A DNA stretch of 64,000 nucleotides from Clostridium muellerianum (GCF_012926525.1 NZ_JABBNI010000007.1:1-64000), one strand, 5' to 3'. Positions 15,669 through 25,470 are shown, counted from the stretch's first letter. The notes: generated by a model not told the origin, from the sequence alone. Translations and numbers: made by a program.

Positions 15669-16601
15669 ATGATACTTAGTGCTAGTAGGCGTACAGATAT
15701 ACCAGCTTTTTATAGTGAGTGGTTTTTTAATAGAATAAGGGAAGGATTTGTATTAGTGAGAAATCCATTTAATACAAAGCAAATTAGTAAAATAAGTTTA
15801 AGTCCAGAAGTAGTAGATTGCATAGTATTTTGGACTAAAAATCCCAAAAGGATGATAAAGAAATTGGAAGAAGTTAAAAAATATAATTATTATTTTCAAT
15901 TTACTTTAAATTCATATGATAAAACTTTAGAAAAAAATGTTCCTGAAAAGAAGTATTTAATTAATACATTTATAAAGTTATCACAAAAAATTGGTAAGGA
16001 TAAAGTAATATGGAGATATGATCCCATAATATTAACGGACAAATTTACAAAAGAATATCATTACAGGTGGTTTGAGTATCTAGTAAAAAGATTAAGTCCA
16101 TATACAAATAAATGTGTTATTAGTTTTTTAGATTTATACAAAAAAACTGAACGTAATTTAAAGAGTATAAATATTTTACCATTAAATAAAGATGATATGT
16201 TTGATTTTGCCAGGAAATTTTCAAAAATAGCTTCTGAATATAATTTGATTATTGAAACTTGTTCGGAAGAAGTAGAATTATCTAAATTTAATATTAATCA
16301 TGGAAGATGTATAGATGATAAGTTAGTTTCTGATATTATTGATGAAAAATTATTTATAGATAAAGATTCAACTCAAAGGGAAGTATGTGGATGTGTAAAA
16401 AGTATTGATATAGGAGCTTATAATACATGTAATCATAATTGTTTGTACTGTTATGCTAATTTTAGTAGAGAGTGTGTGGAAAAGAATTTATTAAAACATA
16501 ATAAAAAATCACCATTATTATTTGGTGACTTAAATGGAGATGAAAAGATTACAGATAGGAAAATGAAAACGTATAGGAGAGGTCAAATTTCTTTTTTATA
16601 G
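15669..16601 (+). CDS. DUF1848 family protein
   Basis: 310 residues, ATG behind AAGGAGA. It opens with MILSASRRTDIPAFYSEWF and has IVFWTKNPKRM, the landmarks of DUF1848. Near the C-terminus a cysteine cluster (CGCVKSIDIGAYNTCNHNC, then YCYA) resembles an iron-sulfur or radical-SAM-like CxxxCxxC arrangement. The reaction is not known. The fold is predicted to be barrel-like by family knowledge. It stands alone between a regulatory gap and the truncated Rpn copy. Confidence 0.85.
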   Translation: MILSASRRTDIPAFYSEWFFNRIREGFVLVRNPFNTKQISKISLSPEVVDCIVFWTKNPKRMIKKLEEVKKYNYYFQFTLNSYDKTLEKNVPEKKYLINTFIKLSQKIGKDKVIWRYDPIILTDKFTKEYHYRWFEYLVKRLSPYTNKCVISFLDLYKKTERNLKSINILPLNKDDMFDFARKFSKIASEYNLIIETCSEEVELSKFNINHGRCIDDKLVSDIIDEKLFIDKDSTQREVCGCVKSIDIGAYNTCNHNCLYCYANFSRECVEKNLLKHNKKSPLLFGDLNGDEKITDRKMKTYRRGQISFL

Positions 16602-16682
16602 TAGCAGCAAAAACTATTCTAGTGTTTGCAAAAATTAGAAATTTGAGGCAAACGTTTTTAATACTCCACAGGTGTAAATTTC

Positions 16683-16822
16683 TAAAAATTATACCAATAC
16701 TATAGTTAGGTAAAATTTGGTATAATTAGAGGAGAGTGATTATGGATTATCAAAAAGCTGAGGATTCTGTTTTAAAAAGTGCTATGGATTTTTTTGGACA
16801 AAGTGTAGTTAGTTTCTTTGGA
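16683..16822 (+). repeat. Duplicated block (copy 2): Rpn leader plus N-terminal codons
   Basis: Near-identical to 8543-8682, including the AATTATACCAA/TTGGTATAATT hairpin and the ribosome site. Similarity ends after TTTCTTTGG. Confidence 0.8.
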
Positions 16823-16876
16823 ATTTTTGATTTCCAATATGAAAAAAGGATATCAAGGAGTTTTTCGGTTAAATAA
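16742..16876 (+). pseudogene. Truncated Rpn gene, N-terminus only
   Basis: A 44-codon frame begins MDYQKAEDSVLKSAMDFF, like the Rpn protein at 8602, but leaves the homology after about 27 residues and ends in an unrelated tail. The nuclease residues are absent. The leader and ribosome site (GAGGAG) are intact, so a short peptide could still be made. Confidence 0.75.
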
Positions 16877-16936
16877 AGAATAATAAAGAGTTTAGCTATC
16901 AAATAAACAAAAAATATAGTTAGGGGGAGGAAAGAA

Positions 16937-17791
16937 ATGTTTAATTACAGCACTTTGGAAAGTATAGGTATGGAGAAATTATATAAAACTTTTTTAGAAG
17001 CATTTTCTGATTATCAAGTAAAAATTGATTTACCGATTTTAAAGTTTCAACAAATGCTTCAAAGACGAGGGTATATTTCAAAAGTTTCAATAGGGGCATT
17101 TGAAAATAATACATTAGTTGGATTTCTTTTAAATGGAATTAGATACTGGGATGGGAAATTAACTGCATATGACACAGGAACAGGTGTTATAAAAACTTAT
17201 AGAGAGCACGGAATAACAAGTAATATGATTTTTAATACAAAACAATTACTTGGAGAAATGGGAGTGGAACAATATTTACTTGAAGTAATTCAATCAAATA
17301 TTTCTGCAGTTCGTCTATATAAAAAACAAGGCTTTGAAATATTAAGAGAGTTTGAATGCTTCAATTTAGATAAAAATAAATATACTCCTACAGCAGCATA
17401 TGAGACTCAACATATAAATAGTATTACTAAAAGTAATTGGAAAGAATTTGCAAAGTTTTGGGATTTTAAACCATCATGGCAAAATTCTATTGATTCAGTT
17501 AATGATGCATCAGGTACATTTGTATATTCTATTATAATTATAGATAATACCATAGTTGGTTATGGAATTATTGATAAATATACAGGAGATATCCCACAGA
17601 TAGCAGTAGATAAAAATTATAGAGGTAGAGGGATTGGGAGAAGTATATTTGCAGATTTATTGAAGAATACGGAAGCGTATAATGTTAAGGTTTTAAATGT
17701 AGATAATCACTGTGATTCTGTGAAAGATTTTTTATTTAATTTAAAATTTCAACAAAATGTTAGCCAATATGAAATGGTTTTAAAATTATAA
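16937..17791 (+). CDS. GNAT family N-acetyltransferase (tandem domains)
   Basis: 284 residues, ATG after GGGGAGG. Two GNAT-like halves: residues 1-140, with an acetyl-CoA loop-like TYREHGITSNMIFN and AVRLYKKQGFEILREF, and residues about 160-284, with the clearer QIAVDKNYRGRGIGRSIFAD loop (the Q/RxxGxG/A motif). Members acetylate amines of small molecules, antibiotics or proteins; the substrate cannot be read. It is a single gene with no obvious operon partner. Confidence 0.85.
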   Translation: MFNYSTLESIGMEKLYKTFLEAFSDYQVKIDLPILKFQQMLQRRGYISKVSIGAFENNTLVGFLLNGIRYWDGKLTAYDTGTGVIKTYREHGITSNMIFNTKQLLGEMGVEQYLLEVIQSNISAVRLYKKQGFEILREFECFNLDKNKYTPTAAYETQHINSITKSNWKEFAKFWDFKPSWQNSIDSVNDASGTFVYSIIIIDNTIVGYGIIDKYTGDIPQIAVDKNYRGRGIGRSIFADLLKNTEAYNVKVLNVDNHCDSVKDFLFNLKFQQNVSQYEMVLKL

Positions 17792-17960
17792 ACATAGAAA
17801 ATATGTAAAAATTGATAATATACAATTGTTTTAATCCAATAAAAATGGGAATATCTTCAACTAAAATGTTTTATAATAAGGTACTTTGGTATGCAAAAGC
17901 AAAACAAGTAAATTTAAAATTGACATAAATTACTGAAATGGTGTAATGTAGAATAAAAAA

Positions 17961-18081
17961 AGGAGATGAAATTATCATGAGTTTAACTATAGTAGTTAGC
18001 TCCATGCAAAGATTGTAAGATATGAAAAACTTTTGCTTGGAGCCAATATATTAAGTTTTTCATATTTTAATTAATCTTTGC
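17961..18081 (+). promoter_or_regulatory. Possible leader peptide and hairpin upstream of CD3324 gene
   Basis: AGGAG at 17961-17965 precedes a 13-residue frame (ATG 17977, stop 18018; MSLTIVVSSMQRL). Its end overlaps a hairpin: GCAAAGATT (18006-18014) pairs with 18073-18081, and ATATGAAAAACTT (18020-18032) pairs perfectly with 18053-18065. A short coupled peptide whose stop lies in a stem is the layout of translation-controlled leaders. No T-run follows the stem. Confidence 0.4.
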
Positions 18082-18124
18082 ATCTTCATTTATATATTAA
18101 ATGTAGGATTGGAGCAAAGAATTT

Positions 18125-18400
18125 ATGAAATATGAAAAAGCACAAAATATATTACCAGACACTATAATTGAGATAATTCAAAATTATATGGACGGTGGAT
18201 ATATATATATACCTAGAAAAGATGAAAACAAAAAATCCTGGGGGGAAAATACTGAAACTAAAAAATATCTTAAAGAACGGGATAAAGAAATATTTGATAG
18301 ATATTCTTCAGGCGTGCCTGTTAAAGCTTTATCACAAGAGTATTTTTTAACAGAAAGCAGTATTAGAAGAATAATCAGAAAGAAAAAAAATTATGATTAA
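18125..18400 (+). CDS. CD3324 family protein
   Basis: 91 residues. The sequence KAQNILPDTIIEIIQNYMDG, then GGYIYIPRK, and a C-terminal helix-turn-helix (VKALSQEYFLTESSIRRIIR) matches the clostridial CD3324 family, which resembles the Mor activator. It is probably a DNA-binding regulator of unknown target. It precedes the ABC-F gene by 265 bp but is separated from it by a terminator and a MITE-like repeat. The upstream leader with a hairpin may control it. Confidence 0.8.
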   Translation: MKYEKAQNILPDTIIEIIQNYMDGGYIYIPRKDENKKSWGENTETKKYLKERDKEIFDRYSSGVPVKALSQEYFLTESSIRRIIRKKKNYD

Positions 18401-18404
18401 TATA

Positions 18405-18447
18405 AAAGGCATATTTTTCACAGTTATTGCTATGAAAATATGCCTTT
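18405..18447 (+). terminator. Terminator after CD3324 gene
   Basis: Stem of about 14 bp (AAAGGCATATTTT against AAAATATGCCTTT) followed by AATTTT. Confidence 0.75.
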
Positions 18448-18470
18448 AATTTTAAGATATAAGTATTTTT

Positions 18471-18569
18471 AAAGGGACTGTGGTATTAAGAATAAATACT
18501 ACAATAATATTATGTTGATTTTAAATTTGCAAATCAATATGTTGTATGTAATTCCTTAGTGAGGCATCA
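18471..18569. mobile_element. MITE-like element, copy A (decayed)
   Basis: About 100 bp related to copies at 28091 and 63581. The left end AAAGGGACTGTGGTATTAAG is conserved, while the right end (CCTTAGTGAGGCATC) has drifted. It contains no coding capacity. Confidence 0.65.
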
Positions 18570-18664
18570 ACATATGATTATAAACATTACAGAATCATTT
18601 ATGAACTTGGTCTTTGCATCTTATGATGATATTATTCATTATGAGATGTAAGGAGGAGATAATT

Positions 18665-20233
18665 GTGAGTATTTTGAAAATCCAAAATATGAGTCATTCA
18701 TTTGGTGACAGAATATTATTTAATAATGTATCTTTTAGATTATTAAAAGGAGAACATATTGGACTTATTGGTGCTAATGGTGAAGGTAAATCAACCTTTA
18801 TGAAAATTATAAATAATGAAATTTTACCTGATTGTGGTACTATTGAATGGAATAGCAAATTCAATATTGGATATATGGATCAGTTGGTTGATTTAAAAGA
18901 AGGAATTACTGCAATGAATTTTTTAAAAAAAGCATTTATAAATTTATTTAATATAGAAAATAGAATTAATGATCTATATATTAAACTTGGTAATATGGAT
19001 ATAGAGGAAATGAATAAGAGCTTAAATAAAATTTCTACTTTGCAGGAAATCTTAGACAAGAGTGATTTTTATAGTATTAATTCAAAAATACAGGGAGTGG
19101 CAGCTGGTCTTGGAATTAATGAGTTTTTATATAAAGATGTTTCAGATCTAAGTGGAGGGCAGAGAACTAAAGTTTTACTTGCCAAGCTGCTTTTAGAAAA
19201 ACCAGATATTTTATTGTTAGACGAACCAACTAATCATTTGGATGAAAAACATATAGAATGGCTTAGAAATTATTTATCAAACTATGAAAGTGCATTTATA
19301 TTAATATGCCATGACAATAGTTTTTTAAATGGTGTAGTAAATATAGTTTATCACCTTGAACACAAAGTATTAACAAGATATGAAGGAAACTATGATTATT
19401 TTGTTAAGCTTTATGAAATACGAAAACAGCAGAGGATAATTGAATATAAAGAGCAGCAAAATAAAATTACAAAGCTTGAAGAATATATAAGAAAGAATAA
19501 AGTTAAAACATCAACTGCAAAACAAGCTAAAGCAAGAGAAAAGCAACTTAATAAAATTGAAAAAATAGAAATTAAAAAAGAAATCATAAAACCTCATTTT
19601 AATTTTAAAAGTATAAAAATGCCAGAAAACATAATTTTTAAAACTAGTAATTTAATTATTGGATATGACAAACCCTTAAGCAAGCCTTTAAATTTAAGTA
19701 TGAAAAGAGGACAAAAAATTGTAATAACAGGAGCTAATGGATTAGGAAAAACAACTCTTTTAAAAAGTTTACTTGGATTATTAAGACCTATAAATGGTAA
19801 AGTAATCTTAAGTGATTACAAAAAGATTGGATATTTTGAGCAGGAAATTATGGGAGATAATACTAATTCAGTTTTATATGAAGTTTGGAACACTTTTCCA
19901 AATTTTACTCAAACAGAAGTAAGAAGCAGCCTTGCTAAATGTGGATTAACAAGACGACATATAGATAGCTCCATTAACTTATTAAGTGGAGGAGAACAAG
20001 CTAGAGTTAGATTATGCAAGCTAATTAATAAACCTACAAACGTATTAGTTTTAGATGAACCTACAAATCATTTGGATATATATGCTAAAGATGAACTTAA
20101 ACGTGCCTTAAAAGAATACGATGGAAGTATAATTTTAGTATGTCACGAACCAGAGTTCTATAGAGATATTGCAACAGATGTATGGAGTTGTGAAGATTGG
20201 AGATACTCTAATAAAGGTTTCTCCACTTTTTAA
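18665..20233 (+). CDS. ABC-F family ATPase
   Basis: 522 residues from the GTG at 18665 behind AGGAGGA. Two ABC cassettes without membrane segments: Walker A GANGEGKST and signature LSGGQRTK in the first, GANGLGKTT and LSGGEQAR in the second, each with a DEPTNHLD Walker B. The charged linker between them (residues about 250-330) is the P-site tRNA interaction motif region. ABC-F proteins bind the ribosome E site and act in translation or protect against ribosome-targeting antibiotics. Length and linker suggest the housekeeping YkpA/YbiT-like or a resistance type; this is not decided. It shares a terminator with panC. Confidence 0.88.
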   Translation: MSILKIQNMSHSFGDRILFNNVSFRLLKGEHIGLIGANGEGKSTFMKIINNEILPDCGTIEWNSKFNIGYMDQLVDLKEGITAMNFLKKAFINLFNIENRINDLYIKLGNMDIEEMNKSLNKISTLQEILDKSDFYSINSKIQGVAAGLGINEFLYKDVSDLSGGQRTKVLLAKLLLEKPDILLLDEPTNHLDEKHIEWLRNYLSNYESAFILICHDNSFLNGVVNIVYHLEHKVLTRYEGNYDYFVKLYEIRKQQRIIEYKEQQNKITKLEEYIRKNKVKTSTAKQAKAREKQLNKIEKIEIKKEIIKPHFNFKSIKMPENIIFKTSNLIIGYDKPLSKPLNLSMKRGQKIVITGANGLGKTTLLKSLLGLLRPINGKVILSDYKKIGYFEQEIMGDNTNSVLYEVWNTFPNFTQTEVRSSLAKCGLTRRHIDSSINLLSGGEQARVRLCKLINKPTNVLVLDEPTNHLDIYAKDELKRALKEYDGSIILVCHEPEFYRDIATDVWSCEDWRYSNKGFSTF

Positions 20234-20239
20234 ACAAAA

Positions 20240-20277
20240 AAATCTCCTGCAGCTAATTTATCTTAAGCAGGAGATTT
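20240..20277. terminator. Bidirectional terminator between ABC-F and panC
   Basis: Eleven-bp stem AAATCTCCTGC / GCAGGAGATTT flanked by A- and T-runs. Confidence 0.85.
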
Positions 20278-20296
20278 AATTATTTTGGTTATGAAG

Positions 20297-21142
20297 TTAT
20301 ATATTCCAGGTAAAATTATCTATAAGTCTTGTCTTTCCTATAAATACTGCAATAGCTATAAGTACGTTATTTTCTATTTTTTTTACAGGTTTTAAGGAAA
20401 TGCTGTCTACTATTTCTACATAATCTATTTTTGCTAAAGGCTCATCTCTTAAACTATTTGTAATTACTGATTTTAAATCATTGCTATCTTTCAACCCACT
20501 TTTTAGAAGTTTTTTAGCTTTGCCTAAGCTGCAATTTAAAATAAGTGCTGCTTTTTTTTCTTCTTTTGAAAGATAAGTATTTCTAGAGCTTTTTGCAAGT
20601 CCATTGTATTCTCTTATAATAGGGCACCCTACTATAGTAACATCAAAATTTAAATCTTCAACCATATGCTTTATAACAGCCAATTGTTGGGCATCCTTTT
20701 CGCCAAAATAAGCTTTATTTGGAGTTATTAGATTAAAAAGCTTGGACACAACAGTACATACTCCTCTAAAATGCCCAGGACGTCTGCTTCCGCACAAGCC
20801 ATCAGTAAGATTTTCTACATTTATATAGGTAGAAAAGTTTTTGCTGTACATTTCATCAGGTGAAGGAGCAAAAATTAAACTAGCACCACTTTCCTCACAT
20901 AATTTAGAATCTCTTTTAATATCTCTTGGATATTTGTCTAAATCTTCATTAGCACCAAATTGAGTTGGGTTTACAAAAACAGAAACCACTACTTTATCAT
21001 TTTCTCTGCAAGCTCTATCTATTAAACTTTTGTGACCTTCATGCAAATAGCCCATAGTTGGAACAAGCCCTATGCTGCAATTAGAATCCTTCCAAAGTTT
21101 TATACAACTTTTTAAATCTTTTATGTTATTTACTATTTTCAA
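20297..21142 (-). CDS. panC: Pantoate-beta-alanine ligase
   Basis: 281 residues. The TTG at 21142 is preferred over the ATG at 21154, because TAGGAG abuts that ATG directly but lies 12 nt before the TTG, and family members start MKIV. It has PTMGYLHEGH (nucleotidyltransferase HIGH-like motif), FVNPTQFGANEDLDKYPR, YFGEKDAQQL and SSRNTYL. The enzyme joins pantoate and beta-alanine with ATP to make pantothenate in the cytoplasm. It is the last gene of a three-gene operon; panD is not next to it. Confidence 0.95.
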   Translation of the reverse strand: MKIVNNIKDLKSCIKLWKDSNCSIGLVPTMGYLHEGHKSLIDRACRENDKVVVSVFVNPTQFGANEDLDKYPRDIKRDSKLCEESGASLIFAPSPDEMYSKNFSTYINVENLTDGLCGSRRPGHFRGVCTVVSKLFNLITPNKAYFGEKDAQQLAVIKHMVEDLNFDVTIVGCPIIREYNGLAKSSRNTYLSKEEKKAALILNCSLGKAKKLLKSGLKDSNDLKSVITNSLRDEPLAKIDYVEIVDSISLKPVKKIENNVLIAIAVFIGKTRLIDNFTWNI

Positions 21143-21157
21143 TTTTAAATTCATCTC

Positions 21158-21985
21158 CTAATATAGTTTCTTTAGTATTTCTTCTTTCATTGTAAAGCAG
21201 TGTTCCTTTGCTGGAAAATCACCTTTATTAACTTCTTCTATATATTTATTTATGCCTTCCTTCATAATATCTCCTGTATTGGCAAACTTCTTAACAAACT
21301 TTGGAGTAAAATCAGAAAACATGCCAAGCATGTCTTGATAAACTAGTATTTGACCATCACAATACTTTCCAGCACCAATGCCTATAGTAGGTATTGAAAT
21401 AGTTTCTGTGATTATTTTTCCAAGATCAGATGGAATTCCTTCAAGAACTATAGAAAAAGCACCTGCATCTTCTAATCTTTTGGCATCCTCTATAATTTTT
21501 TTAGCATCGTCTAAAGCCTTTCCTTGAATTTTAAAGCCGCCAAACATATTTACAGATTGAGGAGTAAGGCCTAAATGACCCATTACTGGAATTTGAGCTT
21601 TAACTATAGCCTTTATTTGTTCAGAAACGTCTGCACCGCCTTCTAATTTTATGGCATCAGCATGAGCTTCTTTTATAAATCTTCCTGCATTTTTAACTGC
21701 ATCATATACAGAAGCTTGATATGACATAAAAGGCATATCTCCAACAACTAAAGCATTTTTTACGCCTCTTTTAACAGCAGCAGTGTGATGAAGCATATCT
21801 TCCATAGTAACACTTAAAGTATCTTCATAGCCAAGACATACCATACCCAAAGAATCGCCTACCAGAATACCATTGATACCTGTACTATCCATAAGTTTAG
21901 CAGTTGAATAATCATAAGCCGTAAGCATAGTCAAATTTTCTTTATTAATTTTTGCTTGTTTAAAGCTTTTAATTGTATTTTTCAT
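21158..21985 (-). CDS. panB: Ketopantoate hydroxymethyltransferase
   Basis: 275 residues, ATG behind AGGAGG, one base overlapping the stop of the upstream gene. It shows [57 protein letters not shown] and [14 protein letters not shown], the conserved chain of PanB with its metal-binding Asp and Glu residues. It transfers a hydroxymethyl group from methylene-tetrahydrofolate to 2-oxoisovalerate. Full length; neighbours supply the next two steps. Confidence 0.96.
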   Translation of the reverse strand: MKNTIKSFKQAKINKENLTMLTAYDYSTAKLMDSTGINGILVGDSLGMVCLGYEDTLSVTMEDMLHHTAAVKRGVKNALVVGDMPFMSYQASVYDAVKNAGRFIKEAHADAIKLEGGADVSEQIKAIVKAQIPVMGHLGLTPQSVNMFGGFKIQGKALDDAKKIIEDAKRLEDAGAFSIVLEGIPSDLGKIITETISIPTIGIGAGKYCDGQILVYQDMLGMFSDFTPKFVKKFANTGDIMKEGINKYIEEVNKGDFPAKEHCFTMKEEILKKLY

Positions 21986-22833
21986 TATTCTATACCTCCT
22001 AAAAATTTTTCACTTTCTATATAGTCTCTTTCTGGATGCTTTTGTTTTGATAAATTTAAAAGATTTAAGGATAAATTTTTATAAATCTCTTTATCTTCAA
22101 TAGGTACAGCATTTATATGCTTTTTTATTGTACCTAAATCATTTCTTTCAATAGGGCCAGTTAAAGCAGCTGTGAATCCCTTTTCTTTTAAATTTAGCAA
22201 GCTATTTTCTATTAAGGGCATTAGTGAATTTAAAGCAATTTTTTCATTAACTCCACAGCTAATAAGGTAACTGCATCCCTTGTTTAAAAGAGAAAGTACA
22301 AGGTTTGATACAGTTACATTAGCTAAGTGATAAAGATCTTTTTTATCCTTATCAATAGAGAGTATAGAATTGCCAAGAGAAGCAATAAAAGCTTTCATTT
22401 TACATAAGTATTTTGCATCACCTTCAATAGAAAAATAACAATCTTTTAAATGTTTATAGGTAGTAAACTTGCTAGAGAAAGCAAACATAGGATGAATAGA
22501 ATATGCAAAAGCACCTAAATTGTTTATATCTGAAAAGATTTTAGAAGATAAAGAACCACTAGTATGACATATAATTTTATTTCTAATATCAGAATGTTTT
22601 ATAGTCTGCCATATTTTAAAAACAATGTCATCTGGAGTTGTTATGAAAACAATATCGCTGTCATCAATTAACTCATTAATGCTTTCATAAAATTTTGAAC
22701 CTGTAAATTCAGCAGCTTCTTTTGAAGAAGAACTGCTCTTACTATAATAGCCTGTTAAGGTTATATTATTAATGGAAAAATACTTTCCTAAGGAAAATCC
22801 TACTTTTCCAGCACCAATAAAACCAATTTTCAA
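21985..22833 (-). CDS. panG: DUF2520 Rossmann protein, PanG-type ketopantoate reductase
   Basis: 282 residues; TTG start behind AGGTGGTG. An NAD(P)-binding [16 protein letters not shown] opens the Rossmann domain (1-150), followed by the DUF2520 helical domain (HPMFAF, then [10 protein letters not shown] and a C-terminal [11 protein letters not shown]). DUF2520 proteins next to panBC have been shown in Francisella (PanG) to reduce ketopantoate to pantoate instead of PanE. Position as first gene of the panB-panC operon, with overlapping codons, makes that role likely here. It is unrelated in family to classical PanE. Confidence 0.82.
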   Translation of the reverse strand: MKIGFIGAGKVGFSLGKYFSINNITLTGYYSKSSSSSKEAAEFTGSKFYESINELIDDSDIVFITTPDDIVFKIWQTIKHSDIRNKIICHTSGSLSSKIFSDINNLGAFAYSIHPMFAFSSKFTTYKHLKDCYFSIEGDAKYLCKMKAFIASLGNSILSIDKDKKDLYHLANVTVSNLVLSLLNKGCSYLISCGVNEKIALNSLMPLIENSLLNLKEKGFTAALTGPIERNDLGTIKKHINAVPIEDKEIYKNLSLNLLNLSKQKHPERDYIESEKFLGGIE

Positions 22834-23174
22834 TAAAAATCACCACCTGGAAGTTTATTCTCCAAGTTGAAATTGTCTCATTCTATAAGATATGAGCAGA
22901 ATACTAGAAACATTAAACAATTAAGGTGCAGTTCCTAAAAAAGGATACTACCCTAAGAAAAGTTTAACATAAATGAAAGTATTAGACAATATACATAAAT
23001 CCAAGTAAATGTAATTTAATTACAGTAAAGGTGTATATATATTCAAACAAATCTGAATTTACAATATAGTGAACTTTGATTAATTCAAGCTAGTATATTA
23101 ATATTAGTATTAATGTAATATTTATTTTACAATAAATTACTTATTTTCAAAAAACAATATAAGGGGGAATTTTA
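22834..23174. other. Divergent promoter region of pan operon and protease
   Basis: No gene. An imperfect dyad, GTTCCTAAAAAAGGATAC, lies at 22931-22948 about 100 bp before panG and resembles repressor sites but cannot be assigned. The protease start has GGGGG at 23163-23167. Confidence 0.5.
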
Positions 23175-25292
23175 ATGAAGAGAGGTAATGCGTTACCAAA
23201 AGTGTTCACAACTGTTGTTATGTCTTCCGTATTACTTACAAGTACTGCTTTATCATCAAATGTATTTGCAAAGGGTGATGCAAATAAAATCTATATGGGA
23301 CAAATTAATCCGGAGTTCAAAAATGCAACCGCTAAAAGTAATTCAAATGGCAAATCTGGATATGGATTTATTCCTAATCCAGTTAAAATTACTAAAAGTA
23401 CATCAAACAAAAATCTTTTAAAGAATGCAAACTTACCTGCCAAATTTGATTTAAGGGATCAAAACAAAGTTACTTCAGTAAGAAATCAAGGTAAGATTGG
23501 AAGCTGTTGGGCTTGTGCTACTTACTCGTCATTAGAATCTTGGATGCTGATGTCACAAAATACTGATGTGAATTATTCAGAGAATAATCTTATAACTCAT
23601 AGTGGTTTTGATTTTGGACCTGATGATGGCGGAAATTCTTTTATGTCAACTGCTTATCTTTCCAGATGGAATGGACCTGTTTTAGAAAAAGATGATCCTT
23701 ATGCTTCTCCTGCTACACCAAGTAACATAGTAGTAAGAGATGGTAAAAAAGCAGTTAATCATGTACAGGATGTATTATTTATTCCTGAAAGAACTGGTTC
23801 TGCAGATAATGATGAAATAAAAGCTTCAGTAATGAAATATGGTGCATTAGATATTAGTATGGCATATGATAAAAAGTATTATAATCCTAGTACAAGCTCC
23901 TATTATGCTTATGAAGATTCCAATACAAATCATGATGTTGCAATTGTAGGATGGGATGATAATTATTCTAAAGATAACTTTAAACAAGCTCCTGCTGGAA
24001 ATGGTGCCTTTATTGTTAGAAATAGTTGGGGACCAAATTGGGGAGACAAAGGATATTTTTATATTTCTTATTATGATAAATGTGTAGCAAAATATAATGC
24101 AGCATTCATAAATGCACAACCTACTAACAACTATGATAAGGTATATGAATATGATCCTCTTGGAATGGTAAATGTTGCTGGATTTAATAGTGAAACAGCC
24201 TCTTTTGCTAATGTTTTTAAATCAAGCTTAAATAATGAAAAGTTATCTGCTGTTAGTTTCTATACTACAAAAGAAAATGCAAAGTACGAAATATATGTTG
24301 AACCAAATTATGAAACAAATGAATTTACAAAATTAACTAAGATTAAGTCAGGAACAATTGATATGCCTGGATATCACACTATTAATTTGGACAACAGCAT
24401 TTCTTTGACTAATGGAAAGAAATATGCTGTAGCTGTAAAATTAGTAGAAGATGAAGAAAAAAGCCCAATTGCAATTGAAGGAGTTGAGTCTGATTATTCG
24501 AGCAAAGCATCTGCAAATGTTGGCGAAAGTTTTATAAGTTCTGACAATAAAAACTGGACTGATTTAAAAGAATCAAATCCAGAACTAAATGCAAATGTAT
24601 GTTTAAAAGCGTTCACAAAAGGTGATGTTAATACAGATAAAACTGTAGAAGTTGTTTCAACAACTCCATCAAATGGAGCAATTGATGTGGATTTAAATAG
24701 TAAAATTTCAGTTAAATTTAATGAAGCGGTTCAAAAGGGGACAGGCTTTGAAAACATTACTTTAAATGATGGACAAAATAAGGTTTCAGCAGCTTGTACT
24801 ATAAATGGTGATTCTATTTCTATATCAGCAGCTTTAAAGGAAAATACAAAGTATACTTTAACTATTCCTGCAGAAGCTGTAGTTGGAAATTCTGGTAATA
24901 AGTTTTCCAATCCTTATACAATGAGTTTTACAACTAAAAAGGATACAAATGTAGATCCATACGAACCAAATGATTCAAAAAATACAGCATACCCAATTAA
25001 ATTAGGCGAAACTTATAATGGATATATTTCTTCACCAAATGATATAGATTACTATAAAATAAAGGTAACAAAAATGGGCATTTTAAAAGTGAATTTAACA
25101 AACTTACCAGCAGATTATGATTTACATTTGTATGATTCATTAGGACTGCCATTAGGTCATTCTAAACTTTATGAAATAAAAAGTAAAAGTATAAAGTTTC
25201 TTGTATTTCCTAGAACCTATTATATAAAGGTTAATGGAAATAATAATAACTACAATAATAAGCTGCCATATACTTTACAGGTAAATCAATAA
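23175..25292 (+). CDS. Secreted C1 (papain-family) peptidase with Ig-like and PPC domains
   Basis: 705 residues. Signal peptide residues 1-32 (ending NVFAKG), a propeptide-like part to about 90, then a papain domain with Cys111 (GKIGSCWACATYSS), His253 (TNHDVAIVGW) and Asn283 (VRNSWGPNWGDKG). Residues about 320-480 resemble the lectin-like domain seen in clostridial C1 proteases. About 485-590 is an SbsA-type Ig-like domain (NGAIDVDLNSKISVKFNEAV), and 600-705 a bacterial pre-peptidase C-terminal domain (DPYEPNDSKNTAYPI). It is probably an extracellular protein- or peptide-degrading enzyme. All catalytic residues are present. Confidence 0.92.
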   Translation: MKRGNALPKVFTTVVMSSVLLTSTALSSNVFAKGDANKIYMGQINPEFKNATAKSNSNGKSGYGFIPNPVKITKSTSNKNLLKNANLPAKFDLRDQNKVTSVRNQGKIGSCWACATYSSLESWMLMSQNTDVNYSENNLITHSGFDFGPDDGGNSFMSTAYLSRWNGPVLEKDDPYASPATPSNIVVRDGKKAVNHVQDVLFIPERTGSADNDEIKASVMKYGALDISMAYDKKYYNPSTSSYYAYEDSNTNHDVAIVGWDDNYSKDNFKQAPAGNGAFIVRNSWGPNWGDKGYFYISYYDKCVAKYNAAFINAQPTNNYDKVYEYDPLGMVNVAGFNSETASFANVFKSSLNNEKLSAVSFYTTKENAKYEIYVEPNYETNEFTKLTKIKSGTIDMPGYHTINLDNSISLTNGKKYAVAVKLVEDEEKSPIAIEGVESDYSSKASANVGESFISSDNKNWTDLKESNPELNANVCLKAFTKGDVNTDKTVEVVSTTPSNGAIDVDLNSKISVKFNEAVQKGTGFENITLNDGQNKVSAACTINGDSISISAALKENTKYTLTIPAEAVVGNSGNKFSNPYTMSFTTKKDTNVDPYEPNDSKNTAYPIKLGETYNGYISSPNDIDYYKIKVTKMGILKVNLTNLPADYDLHLYDSLGLPLGHSKLYEIKSKSIKFLVFPRTYYIKVNGNNNNYNNKLPYTLQVNQ

Positions 25293-25409
25293 ACCTATAA
25301 GAGTTGTAAAAAATACTGTAGTAACAGCTTTAATACTTTTAGTAATCAAGAAAAATATTCAATAGATTTACTGCATTATCATATATAAATAGATTAGCTA
25401 CTAATTTTT

Positions 25410-25462
25410 AAGAGCTGTCTTACAATAGAAAGTAATTTCAAAAGTAAGGTAGTTCTATTTTT
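25410..25462 (+). terminator. Terminator after protease gene
   Basis: Imperfect stem (AGAGCTGTCTTAC with GTAAGGTAGTTCT) followed by ATTTTTA. Confidence 0.6.
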
Positions 25463-25470
25463 ATGGTGGT

